In this document: positions 1 to 5,562 of the stretch, piece by piece | How positions within the stretch are numbered: position 1 is the first letter of the stretch | Layout: every line of letters begins with the position of its first letter | Source of the DNA: Hyphomonadaceae bacterium | GTDB taxonomy: Bacteria > Pseudomonadota > Alphaproteobacteria > Caulobacterales > Aquidulcibacteraceae | Length of the DNA stretch: 5,611 bases | Assembly: GCA_003526465.1 (NCBI GenBank) | Contig: DPWD01000175.1 | Location: 1 to 5,611 of the forward strand | Reading direction: 5' to 3' | The notes under the pieces: generated by a model | What the model saw: only the letters and a program-made list of their open reading frames with translations | The model's database searches: none | Told to the model about the DNA's origin: nothing | Translations under genes and position numbers: made by a program

Positions 1-22
1 GCACCGGCCGCGCGCCACGGGC

Positions 23-1237
23 GTGGCGAGGCGAGAGGTATTTGGCGGCGCTGCCGGGCTTGCCGCCGCGGGCGCACTCGCGGCGTGCAACACCGGGTCC
101 GAGAGCCGCTACCGCCCTAGCGGCACGATCGGCCGCCAGCGCATCGCGCGCGTGTTCGACGATCCGGTGCTGGAAGCCGGGCGCTTGCTTAAGGAAGCCG
201 CCGAGATTGAGCACGACCTTATGGTGCAATATCTGTACGCGGCGTTCTCGTTGAAGCCGAGCTTTGCCGAGCTGGTGGGTTACGGCGCGCCCGAACCCAC
301 CTCGGTTCTGGGCGTGGCGATTCAGGAAATGCAGCACTTGCGCGCGGTCAACTCGCTCTTGAGCGAGCTTGGCTACGCGCCGGTGCTGTCGCGTCACGAC
401 TTCCCGGAGGAGGTCAGCATTTACCCCTTCCAGTTCCGGCTCGAGCCAATGAGCCGCGAGAGCCTGGCCAAGTACGTCTATTGCGAAGCGCCGGTCGACG
501 CCCTGGTCGCGCACAACCTGCAAGATGAATTGTTCATCCGCAAATTATCGGCCGCGATCGGCGACGATCCGCGCCCCAACCATGTCGGCAGCCTCTACGA
601 CGCGGTCATCGACGTGGTGGCGGAGGTCGGTTCGTCGAGCGATTTGCTGGCCAACCCCGACCAATGGCTGGCGGACCTCAACGCCATAAAAGGCGAAGGC
701 GAGCGCGACCACTATCTCTTCTTCCGCGGCCTGTTTGAATCGACCAACCCGCTTCTGTCGGGTCCAGACGCGCAGATCGATGTGTGGTCGCTGGGAAAAA
801 CCCACGCCCACTACCCGGCGCTGGATCTGTTGAGCGATCCCACCGCTTACCCCGGCAATCCGCGCTCGATCGAGGACCCCTCCGCGCGTTCCCTGGCTTG
901 GCTGGGCAATCTCACCTATTGGCTGACGCTGGCGGTCCTCGATCTGGGCTATCGGGATCGGCGCCTAGACACCCGACCTGTGGTTCAAGGACTGATGCTC
1001 GGGCCGCTGCAATCGATCGCGCGCGCTCTGCCTGCGCACGGCGTGGGGCTGCCCTTCGATCCCTTGAGCATGAGCGGGCATTTGTGCCCCAGCCGCAGCT
1101 GCGGCCTGCGCGCCGCGCGCCGCATTGGCCAGGAGGCTCTATCCCTGGCGCGCGCTGAAGCAGCGGCGCTGCCCGCTGATTTTCCGATCGAGGCCATCGA
1201 ACAAGCGCTCGCGGAGATCGAGACTTGGCGCGTCTGA
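23..1237 (+). CDS. Exported ferritin-like (VioB-type) domain protein, putative Tat lipoprotein
   Basis: The N-terminus reads MARREVF followed by an Ala/Gly-rich hydrophobic stretch and a lipobox LAAC (residues 19-22), which looks like a twin-arginine signal with lipoprotein processing at Cys22. The body carries ferritin-like metal-ligand patterns: E61/E63-H64 in a helix (EIEHDLMVQY), E102-x2-H105 (QEMQHLRAVN) and E227-x2-H230 (GERDHYLFF). Together these resemble the helices of the ferritin-like family that includes VioB-related iminophenyl-pyruvate dimer synthase domains. The family assignment is from recalled motifs. Tat export of a folded metal protein would be consistent with the signal, but this is inference. 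The C-terminus has a Cys pair (C355, C360 in HLCPSRSCG). The GTG start is the first in-frame start in the window and gives a very short n-region; the frame is open to the left edge, so the true start may lie outside. ndh follows 65 bp downstream on the same strand. The substrate is unknown. Confidence 0.75.
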   Translation: MARREVFGGAAGLAAAGALAACNTGSESRYRPSGTIGRQRIARVFDDPVLEAGRLLKEAAEIEHDLMVQYLYAAFSLKPSFAELVGYGAPEPTSVLGVAIQEMQHLRAVNSLLSELGYAPVLSRHDFPEEVSIYPFQFRLEPMSRESLAKYVYCEAPVDALVAHNLQDELFIRKLSAAIGDDPRPNHVGSLYDAVIDVVAEVGSSSDLLANPDQWLADLNAIKGEGERDHYLFFRGLFESTNPLLSGPDAQIDVWSLGKTHAHYPALDLLSDPTAYPGNPRSIEDPSARSLAWLGNLTYWLTLAVLDLGYRDRRLDTRPVVQGLMLGPLQSIARALPAHGVGLPFDPLSMSGHLCPSRSCGLRAARRIGQEALSLARAEAAALPADFPIEAIEQALAEIETWRV

Positions 1238-1253
1238 GCTCCGCTTTGTCCGC

Positions 1254-1268
1254 GCCGCGCTGAGCGGC
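1254..1268 (+). other. Small hairpin in the gap between ferritin-like gene and ndh
   Basis: GCCGC (1254-1258) and GCGGC (1264-1268) form a 5-bp stem with a 5-base loop. The downstream TTGGCTTT is only loosely T-rich. It could be a weak attenuator between the two genes or chance in GC-rich DNA. The rest of the 65-bp gap shows no recognisable promoter. Confidence 0.2.
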
Positions 1269-1294
1269 TTGGCTTTGCGCTGAACCCGCGCCAC

Positions 1295-1298
1295 AAGG
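1295..1298 (+). promoter_or_regulatory. Shine-Dalgarno of ndh
   Basis: AAGG lies four bases before the GTG at 1303. The spacing is short, but it is the only purine-rich site near this start and supports GTG over other starts. Confidence 0.4.
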
Positions 1299-1302
1299 CC
1301 GC

Positions 1303-2616
1303 GTGACCAGGAAAACGCAAATCGTGGTGGTCGGCGGCGGCGCTGGCGGGCTGGAACTGGTGCGCAAGCTTGGCGCACGATTCCGCGGCAAGCATTTCGA
1401 CATCCTCCTGGTGGAACCGCACCGCACCCATGTCTGGAAGCCGCTGTTGCACGAAGTGGCCGCCGGCTCGCTCGACGCCAATCTCGATGAAGTCGGCTAT
1501 CGCAGCCACGGCCACCGCTGGGGCTATCGCTTCTTCATGGGCCGGCTCGAAAGTATTGACCGCGCCGCGCGACAAGTCGTTATCGCCCCCCTGCTCGACG
1601 ACGAAGGCGCGGAAATCATCGGCAGGCAAACTATTCGATACGATTTTCTGGTGCTCGCCGTCGGCTCGGTGACCAATGCCTTCGCAACCCCGGGCGCGGT
1701 CAAGAATTGCATCTTCCTCGACGACCGCGAGGACGCCGACCGCTTCCGCCTGAAGCTCTTGAACCAATGCCTGCGCGTATCGCGGCAAATGAGCGAGGAC
1801 CCGGCAAGCGATGCGCATGTGCGGGTCGCTATTGTCGGCGGCGGGGCGACAGGCGTTGAGCTGGCGGCGGAATTGTACAATGCGGCGGCTGGCCTTAGGC
1901 ATTACGGGCTCGAAGTGTTCGACGAGAGCCGGCTTGAAATTACGCTTATCGAAGCCGGGCCGCGCATCTTGCCAGCATTGCCTGAAAAACTCGCGGACGC
2001 CGCGCGCGAGGAACTCGAAGCGTTGGGCGTGCGCGTCATGACCGGGGCGCGCGTGGCGGAAGTGACGAACCAAGGCGTCGTCACCGCCGCTGGCGAGACC
2101 ATCGCGGCGGACTTGCGCGTATGGGCGGCGGGTGTGAAGGGCGCGGACTTTCTGTGCGGCATTGGCGGGCTGGAAGCCAATTCCGCCAATCAACTCGTGG
2201 TGCGGCCGACGCTGCAAACCACAAAAGATGACGCCATCTTCGCTATCGGCGATTGCTGCGCCTGCCCACAAGCCGGCAGCGAGCGCCCGGTGCCCCCGCG
2301 CGCGCAAGCTGCCCACCAGATGGCCGACACCGCTTTCGCCAATCTCTGCGCGCTGATCGAGGGCCGCGCGCCGCACGACTTCGTTTACCGCGATTTCGGC
2401 TCGCTGGTGTCGCTCTCGACCTACTCGACCGTCGGTTCGCTCATGGGCGGGCTGATCGGTGGCAAGCTCGCCATCGAAGGCCGGCTCGCGCGCTTCGTCT
2501 ATGTGTCGCTCTACCAAATGCACCTGCTCGCCATCCACGGCTGGCTGCGCGGGCTTGCGCTAATCGTGATCGGCCACGTCAACTCAGTGATCAGGCCGAG
2601 GCTGAAATTGCATTGA
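1303..2616 (+). CDS. ndh: Type II NADH:quinone oxidoreductase (NDH-2)
   Basis: This single-subunit FAD enzyme moves electrons from NADH to membrane quinone at the cytoplasmic face without pumping protons. The 437-residue product has the FAD-binding GGGAGG (residues 11-16) with acidic E38 at the end of strand 2. A second Rossmann loop GGGATG (179-184) with E217 fits NADH. The FAD-contacting IGD is at 315-317 and AAHQM at 336-340. HVWKPLLHEVAAGSLD (43-58), the VPPRAQAAHQM region and the terminal VIRPRLKLH match E. coli Ndh as I recall it, and the length (434 in E. coli) agrees. The C-terminal 60 residues are rich in hydrophobic and basic residues and probably form the membrane-attaching helices. 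The GTG start is chosen because it puts MTRKTQIVVVGGG in register with E. coli Ndh and has AAGG four bases upstream. It may share a transcript with the ferritin-like gene. A long antisense frame exists but is a codon-bias shadow. Confidence 0.96.
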   Translation: MTRKTQIVVVGGGAGGLELVRKLGARFRGKHFDILLVEPHRTHVWKPLLHEVAAGSLDANLDEVGYRSHGHRWGYRFFMGRLESIDRAARQVVIAPLLDDEGAEIIGRQTIRYDFLVLAVGSVTNAFATPGAVKNCIFLDDREDADRFRLKLLNQCLRVSRQMSEDPASDAHVRVAIVGGGATGVELAAELYNAAAGLRHYGLEVFDESRLEITLIEAGPRILPALPEKLADAAREELEALGVRVMTGARVAEVTNQGVVTAAGETIAADLRVWAAGVKGADFLCGIGGLEANSANQLVVRPTLQTTKDDAIFAIGDCCACPQAGSERPVPPRAQAAHQMADTAFANLCALIEGRAPHDFVYRDFGSLVSLSTYSTVGSLMGGLIGGKLAIEGRLARFVYVSLYQMHLLAIHGWLRGLALIVIGHVNSVIRPRLKLH

Positions 2617-2630
2617 GCGCAGAGGGCTTA

Positions 2631-2714
2631 GGCAATAGGCAGTAGGCAGTAGGCAGTAGATGTCAGTGACGGCGCTAGGCGCCCCTTAGCGCCTATTGCC
2701 TATTGCCTATTGCC
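2631..2714 (+). repeat. Nested inverted repeat of 7-bp units between ndh and mutT
   Basis: The left arm is four tandem heptads: GGCAATA (2631-2637) then GGCAGTA three times (2638-2658). After a 12-base spacer comes GGCGCTA (2671-2677), a 9-base loop (2678-2686) and its exact complement TAGCGCC (2687-2693). This runs straight into three copies of TATTGCC (2694-2714), the complement of GGCAATA. The inner stem is therefore a variant heptad, and the right arm is four heptads in phase. In a plus-strand transcript each GGCAGUA pairs fully with UAUUGCC through one G-U wobble, giving a stem of about 28 bp with one asymmetric bulge. In the opposite RNA the same positions are C-A mismatches. It starts 15 bp after the ndh stop and ends 29 bp before the mutT ATG. 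It could cap the ndh transcript, act as a terminator lacking a U-tract, or be a dispersed repeat. Confidence 0.9.
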
Positions 2715-2743
2715 CCTCAACCATCTCCCCAAACGGCATACTC

Positions 2744-3226
2744 ATGCAAATCGGCGATAACCCTGCTTCAGCCCGGCGTCTGCTCTTGGTGGCGGCGGCT
2801 GCGTTGATCGATGCGCAAGGCCGCGTGCTGATCGCGCAGCGGCCCGCGCATAAGGCGCTTGGCGGATTGTGGGAGTTCCCGGGCGGCAAGGTCGAGCCGG
2901 GTGAATCGCCGGAAGTGGCTTTGGCTCGGGAGTTGCGGGAGGAACTCGACTTGATTGTGGAGCCTGACGCTCTCGATCCGTTCGCGTTCGCTTCGCACGC
3001 CTATCCGGACTTCCACCTGCTAATGCCGCTCTACCTCGCCAAGAAATGGCAAGGCGAGCTCAAGCTCAATGCTGACGCCGCCCAAGCGATCGCCTGGGTG
3101 CGCGCGCGCGAATTGCGCGATTACCCGATGCCGCCGGCTGATGCGGTGCTGGTGGAGCGCCTGATCGAACGCGAGGCCGCGAACGCGCACCGCTACGCCT
3201 CCAGTTCCACGTCCCAGTACAAATAA
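2744..3226 (+). CDS. mutT: MutT-like Nudix hydrolase (8-oxo-dGTP diphosphatase type)
   Basis: This 160-residue cytoplasmic protein probably hydrolyses oxidised nucleoside triphosphates such as 8-oxo-dGTP to the monophosphate, keeping damaged guanine out of DNA. The Nudix box is clear: G48, five residues, E54, seven residues, then RELREE (62-67), with the Mg-binding glutamates in place. The usual Gly two residues after REUXEE is D69. The preceding QRPAHKALGGLWEFPGGKVEPGE (32-54) is typical of MutT. The ATG at 2744 is chosen because MQIGDNPASARRLLLVAAAALID leads directly into strand 1. An earlier in-frame TTG at 2696 would put the heptad repeat into the protein and is unlikely. No clear Shine-Dalgarno precedes the ATG. 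The core ends near residue 145; the tail (YASSSTSQYK) lies over the 3' end of the convergent HNH gene. Other Nudix substrates cannot be excluded. Confidence 0.88.
   Translation: MQIGDNPASARRLLLVAAAALIDAQGRVLIAQRPAHKALGGLWEFPGGKVEPGESPEVALARELREELDLIVEPDALDPFAFASHAYPDFHLLMPLYLAKKWQGELKLNADAAQAIAWVRARELRDYPMPPADAVLVERLIEREAANAHRYASSSTSQYK
3193..3226. other. Convergent 34-bp coding overlap of mutT and the HNH gene
   Basis: The HNH stop (TAG, complement of 3193-3195) lies inside mutT, and the mutT stop (TAA, 3224-3226) lies inside the HNH gene. No terminator hairpin separates them, so transcripts from both sides should run into each other. Confidence 0.85.
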
Positions 3227-3753
3227 TCCATCCAGCTCTGATGCAGATGGTGCGGGGGAAAGCGGCGGCCTACGTGCTGCAGTTCGTGCATGCTTGGCCG
3301 GCGCGGCTTGCGGTATGGGCGCATCGAAGCGTGGCGCGCGAACTTGCCGCCCTTGCGCAAATTGCACGGTGCGCAGGCGGTGACGATGTTCTCCCAGGTG
3401 GTGCGCCCGCCTTTGGAGCGCGGCACCAGGTGATCGAACGTCAGATCGTCGCCCGCGCCGCAATATTGGCAGGCAAAGCCGTCGCGCAGGAACACGTTGA
3501 AGCGGGTGAAGGCCGGGGGGCGATCCTGGCGCACGTAATCGCGCAGCGAGATCACCGAAGGCAGGCGCATTTCCAGCGACGGCGAGTGGATCAGCTTGTC
3601 GTAATGGGCGACGACGTCGACGCGCTCAAGGAACACTGCCTTGACCACTTCCTGCCACGGCCACAGCGACAGCGGGTAATACGAAAGCGGCCGGAAATCG
3701 GCGTTCAGCACCAGCGCCGGAAAACCCGCGAGGGGGGCGCCAGAGACGTTCAT
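3193..3753 (-). CDS. HNH endonuclease-family protein, role unknown
   Basis: The product is 186 residues. An N-terminal part with a conserved look (ALVLNADFRPLSYYPLSLWPWQEVVKAVFLERVDVV, residues 13-48) is followed by a treble-clef HNH domain: C95-x2-C98 (CQYC), D107-H108 in the FDHLVPRSKGG segment, N122 in WENIV, then C127-x2-C130 and N131 (CAPCNLRKG). The four cysteines should hold a structural zinc, and H108 with N122/N131 should form the metal-dependent nuclease site. This architecture belongs to a family of stand-alone HNH proteins that are common as single chromosomal genes in alphaproteobacteria, actinobacteria and cyanobacteria. Their biological function is unsettled, and nothing nearby suggests a homing or restriction element. 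The ATG at 3753 has a strong Shine-Dalgarno and an upstream extended -10. Its 3' end overlaps mutT by 34 bp in convergent orientation. Confidence 0.9.
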   Translation of the reverse strand: MNVSGAPLAGFPALVLNADFRPLSYYPLSLWPWQEVVKAVFLERVDVVAHYDKLIHSPSLEMRLPSVISLRDYVRQDRPPAFTRFNVFLRDGFACQYCGAGDDLTFDHLVPRSKGGRTTWENIVTACAPCNLRKGGKFARHASMRPYRKPRRPSMHELQHVGRRFPPHHLHQSWMDYLYWDVELEA

Positions 3754-3759
3754 CGCTGA

Positions 3760-3776
3760 CCCCTTCCGATGGAAGG
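3760..3776 (-). promoter_or_regulatory. HNH gene ribosome binding site inside a potential hairpin
   Basis: On the minus strand GGAAGGGG (complement of 3760-3767) sits six bases before the ATG, which is a strong Shine-Dalgarno. Directly upstream is CCTTCC (complement of 3771-3776), separated by ATC. CCTTCC-ATC-GGAAGG is a perfect 6-bp inverted repeat that could hide the ribosome binding site in the mRNA. Confidence 0.6.
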
Positions 3777-3836
3777 CCAGGCAACAAAAGCGGGGACGAT
3801 CACGGTCAGACTGAAGACGCTTCTCCTTGTCCGCTC

Positions 3837-3845
3837 ATTATAGCA
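3837..3845 (-). promoter_or_regulatory. Extended -10 promoter for the HNH gene
   Basis: The minus strand reads TGCTATAAT (complement of 3837-3845): a perfect TATAAT with the TGn extension. At 17-bp spacing the -35 position is GCTATG, which does not match TTGACA, so the extended -10 would have to carry recognition. Transcription would begin near 3830 and leave a leader of about 77 bases before the HNH ATG. This is a prediction from sequence only. Confidence 0.55.
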
Positions 3846-3846
3846 C

Positions 3847-3879
3847 GTCGCGGCTCTGACATAGCCGATTCGCCGCGAC
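3847..3879. repeat. 8-bp inverted repeat upstream of the HNH promoter -10
   Basis: GTCGCGGC (3847-3854) and GCCGCGAC (3872-3879) are exact inverse complements separated by 17 bases. The near arm lies two bases upstream of the extended -10, and the pair spans the -35 region. It may be an operator for a dimeric repressor. Because it also follows the esterase stop (complement of 3916-3918) by 36 bp on the same strand, it may instead form a transcript-end hairpin. No U-tract follows the stem. Confidence 0.5.
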
Positions 3880-3915
3880 AGCTTCGTGACGGGCGGGAGA
3901 CGTTGCCGCGAAGCC

Positions 3916-4593
3916 TCAGGTCGCCGCCATGATTCTTTGCTTTTTCAGATAATTAGCCAGGAACGCCCCGCCCAGATCAAGCCCGTCCTGGGCAATCGAA
4001 TGGGGCGTGCCGAACGAGACATGCCATTGCGCGCCGTGGCCGGCGGCGGCGAGACTCTCGGCCGAGTCGAACATCGCCCGCACCGGGATCATCGGATCGC
4101 GGTCGCCATGGACAAGCAGGATCGGCGGCTTCGAGCGCATCTCTTCCTTGAGCTTCTGCGCCGCCACCAGCACGCCCGAATAACCCAGAATTGCCGCTGG
4201 AGACCGCGCCCGGCGCAGGCCGACATAGAGCGACATCATCGTGCCCTGGGAGAAACCCACCAGAGCCAGCCGGCTTTCATCCAGCCCAGCGCGCTCCAGT
4301 TCGCGGTCAAGGAACCGGTCCACCGCTTGCGCGGCATGGCGAGCGCCCTGCTCCATCAGGCGCGGATCCATGTTGGTGATCGGAAACCATTGGTAGCCGC
4401 CGGGCGCCTGGGGAACCGGCTCGATGGCGTTGGGAGAAACGAACGCCGCGCCCGGCAGCGCCTTCTGCCAGTACGGCGCCAGGCTGATCAGATCGGCGCC
4501 GTTAGAGCCATATCCGTGCAACAAAACAACGAGCGCATCCGGCTTGCCCCCGCGCGCAGGCGGCAGGCGCGGGCCATCGAGGAAGAGAGTCAT
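3916..4593 (-). CDS. Carboxylesterase/phospholipase, alpha/beta hydrolase (PF02230-type)
   Basis: This 225-residue protein is a compact alpha/beta-hydrolase likely to cleave short-chain carboxylic esters or lysophospholipids in the cytoplasm; no signal peptide is visible. The strand and oxyanion region is VVLLHGYGSNGADLISLA (22-39). The nucleophile elbow is GFSQG with Ser115. The acid is Asp166 in VHGDRDPMIPV, and the base is His198 in GTPHSIAQDGL, so the triad is complete in the usual order. Length and the QWFP segment (68-71) fit the carboxylesterase II / acyl-protein-thioesterase-like family (Abhydrolase_2). The ATG at 4593 gives a normal N-terminus (MTLFLDGPRLPPARGG), but no Shine-Dalgarno is seen before it. 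It is divergent from gluQ across 48 bp and lies upstream of the HNH gene on the same strand, separated from it by 162 bp. The physiological substrate cannot be told from sequence. Confidence 0.92.
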   Translation of the reverse strand: MTLFLDGPRLPPARGGKPDALVVLLHGYGSNGADLISLAPYWQKALPGAAFVSPNAIEPVPQAPGGYQWFPITNMDPRLMEQGARHAAQAVDRFLDRELERAGLDESRLALVGFSQGTMMSLYVGLRRARSPAAILGYSGVLVAAQKLKEEMRSKPPILLVHGDRDPMIPVRAMFDSAESLAAAGHGAQWHVSFGTPHSIAQDGLDLGGAFLANYLKKQRIMAAT

Positions 4594-4641
4594 GGCGCTT
4601 AGCTAGCGAGTCCGGAGCGCGGACGGTAGCCTCAACAGTGC
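4594..4641. promoter_or_regulatory. Short divergent intergenic region, esterase/gluQ
   Basis: These 48 bp must carry the start signals of both genes unless promoters lie inside the coding regions. I see no good -10/-35 pair and no Shine-Dalgarno for either ATG. A small inverted repeat, GTCCG (4610-4614) and CGGAC (4620-4624) with a 5-base centre, is the only symmetry and could be a regulator site or chance. Confidence 0.35.
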
Positions 4642-5475
4642 ATGCCCGCCACCACCCGCTTCGCCCCCTCGCCCACCGGGCTCTTGCACCTGGGCCACGC
4701 GTTCTCGGCGCTCACCGCGTTCGAGGCGGCGCAGGCTGCGGACGGACGCTTCCTGCTGCGCATCGAGGACATCGACAGCGGGCGCTGCCGCCCCGAGTTC
4801 GAAGCAGCGATCTATGAGGATTTGGCGTGGCTTGGGCTCGAGTGGGAGCAACCGGTGCGGCGCCAGTCCGAGCACATGGTTGAATACGCCGCGGTGCTGC
4901 AGACGCTGATCGATCGCGGGCTGGTCTATCGCTGCTTCCGCACCCGGCGCGAGGTCGCCGAAGCGATCGCCTCTGCACCGCATGGAACGAGCACGGAGAT
5001 ATTCACTGGTGCGCCTTTGCCAAGTGCCGAGGAGCGCGCGCGCATCGACGCCGGCGACGCGTTCGCCTGGCGGCTCTCGCTCAACCAAGCGCGTGCGGCT
5101 TTGGGGCCCGCCTATGCTGAGCTTGAATTCGAGGACGAGACCGGCGCGGTGCGGGCCGAACCTGAGCGCCATGGCGACGTGGTGCTGGCGCGGAAGGAAT
5201 TTCCCACCTCCTATCACCTCGCCTCGGTGTGGGACGACGCGCAGCAAGGTGTGACCGACGTGATCCGCGGCGAAGATTTGCGTGACGCCGCGCATCTGCA
5301 CGTGCTGTTGCAGCGGCTGCTGGATTTGCCGATTCCGCGCTATCGCTGCCACCGGCTGATCCTGGGCGAAGACGGCAAGCGCCTGGCCAAGCGGGACGCA
5401 GCGCTTTCGCTGCGGGCGCTGCGCGAGGCGAGGAAAAATCCGGCGCAGCTGCGCGCGACGCTGGGGCTCGGTTGA
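4642..5475 (+). CDS. gluQ: Glutamyl-Q tRNA(Asp) synthetase (GluQRS)
   Basis: GluQRS is a paralogue of the catalytic half of glutamyl-tRNA synthetase. It activates glutamate and attaches it to the queuosine at wobble position 34 of tRNA(Asp). The 277-residue product has TRFAPSPTG (5-13), the HIGH-class motif HLGH (16-19), RIEDID (40-45), the amino-acid and tRNA-side segment YHLASVWDDAQQGVTDVIRGEDL (191-213), and a KMSKS-like KRLAKRD (246-252). The absence of an anticodon-binding domain and the length near 280 separate it from true GltX. In E. coli YadB/GluQRS a zinc is held by a CxC pair plus Tyr and Cys. Here only C98 remains (CFR instead of CxC) and no later Cys follows in that region, so the site is probably lost. 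The ATG at 4642 begins directly before the conserved RFAPSPTG; no Shine-Dalgarno is evident. Glutamylation needs queuosine genes elsewhere in the genome. Confidence 0.95.
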   Translation: MPATTRFAPSPTGLLHLGHAFSALTAFEAAQAADGRFLLRIEDIDSGRCRPEFEAAIYEDLAWLGLEWEQPVRRQSEHMVEYAAVLQTLIDRGLVYRCFRTRREVAEAIASAPHGTSTEIFTGAPLPSAEERARIDAGDAFAWRLSLNQARAALGPAYAELEFEDETGAVRAEPERHGDVVLARKEFPTSYHLASVWDDAQQGVTDVIRGEDLRDAAHLHVLLQRLLDLPIPRYRCHRLILGEDGKRLAKRDAALSLRALREARKNPAQLRATLGLG

Positions 5476-5482
5476 GCCGCCA

Positions 5483-5519
5483 GCAGCTCTTGCGGCAACA
5501 CCGCTTAGGCAGGTGCTGC
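5483..5519 (+). terminator. Imperfect hairpin after gluQ, possible terminator
   Basis: Bases 5483-5493 (GCAGCTCTTGC) pair with 5509-5519 (GCAGGTGCTGC) in 10 of 11 positions, counting one G-T wobble, around a 15-base loop. It begins seven bases after the gluQ stop. No T-run follows, so intrinsic termination is uncertain. Confidence 0.35.
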
Positions 5520-5553
5520 AACGCACAAAGTTCGGCGCGCCGCTCGATATTAT

Positions 5554-5560
5554 GGAGAAG
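5554..5560 (+). promoter_or_regulatory. Shine-Dalgarno for the gene entering at the right edge
   Basis: GGAGAAG is followed by tandem ATG codons at 5563 and 5566. Spacing from GGAG is five or eight bases; the second ATG has the more usual distance. This is one of the best ribosome binding sites in the window. Confidence 0.55.
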
Positions 5561-5562
5561 TC

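Noticed and set aside
985..2538. 517-codon open frame on the minus strand, antisense to ndh
   Set aside because: It overlaps a gene that aligns end to end with E. coli Ndh. The antisense product is rich in Arg/Ala/His/Gln with no recognisable domain, as expected from a mirror of GC-rich codon usage.
2696..2743. Upstream TTG extension of mutT (16 extra codons)
   Set aside because: It would translate the TATTGCC repeats and adds residues before the usual MutT start; ATG 2744 fits the family better.
3241..3759. 172-codon plus-strand frame across the HNH gene
   Set aside because: The minus frame has the intact zinc and HNH motifs and a good ribosome site; the plus frame has neither.
3813..3823. 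GAAG-ACG-CTTC small hairpin in the HNH leader
   Set aside because: A 4-bp stem is too weak and common to call.
3881..3914. GCTTCG/CGAAGC inverted repeat just past the esterase stop
   Set aside because: Only six base pairs around a 22-base loop with no T-tract; not distinguishable from chance.
3886..4602. 238-codon plus-strand frame across the esterase gene
   Set aside because: The minus strand encodes a complete Ser-Asp-His hydrolase; this frame is its shadow.
4603..5526. 307-codon open frame on the minus strand, antisense to gluQ
   Set aside because: GluQRS on the plus strand carries all its class motifs. The antisense product is Arg/Gln-rich low-complexity protein without motifs.
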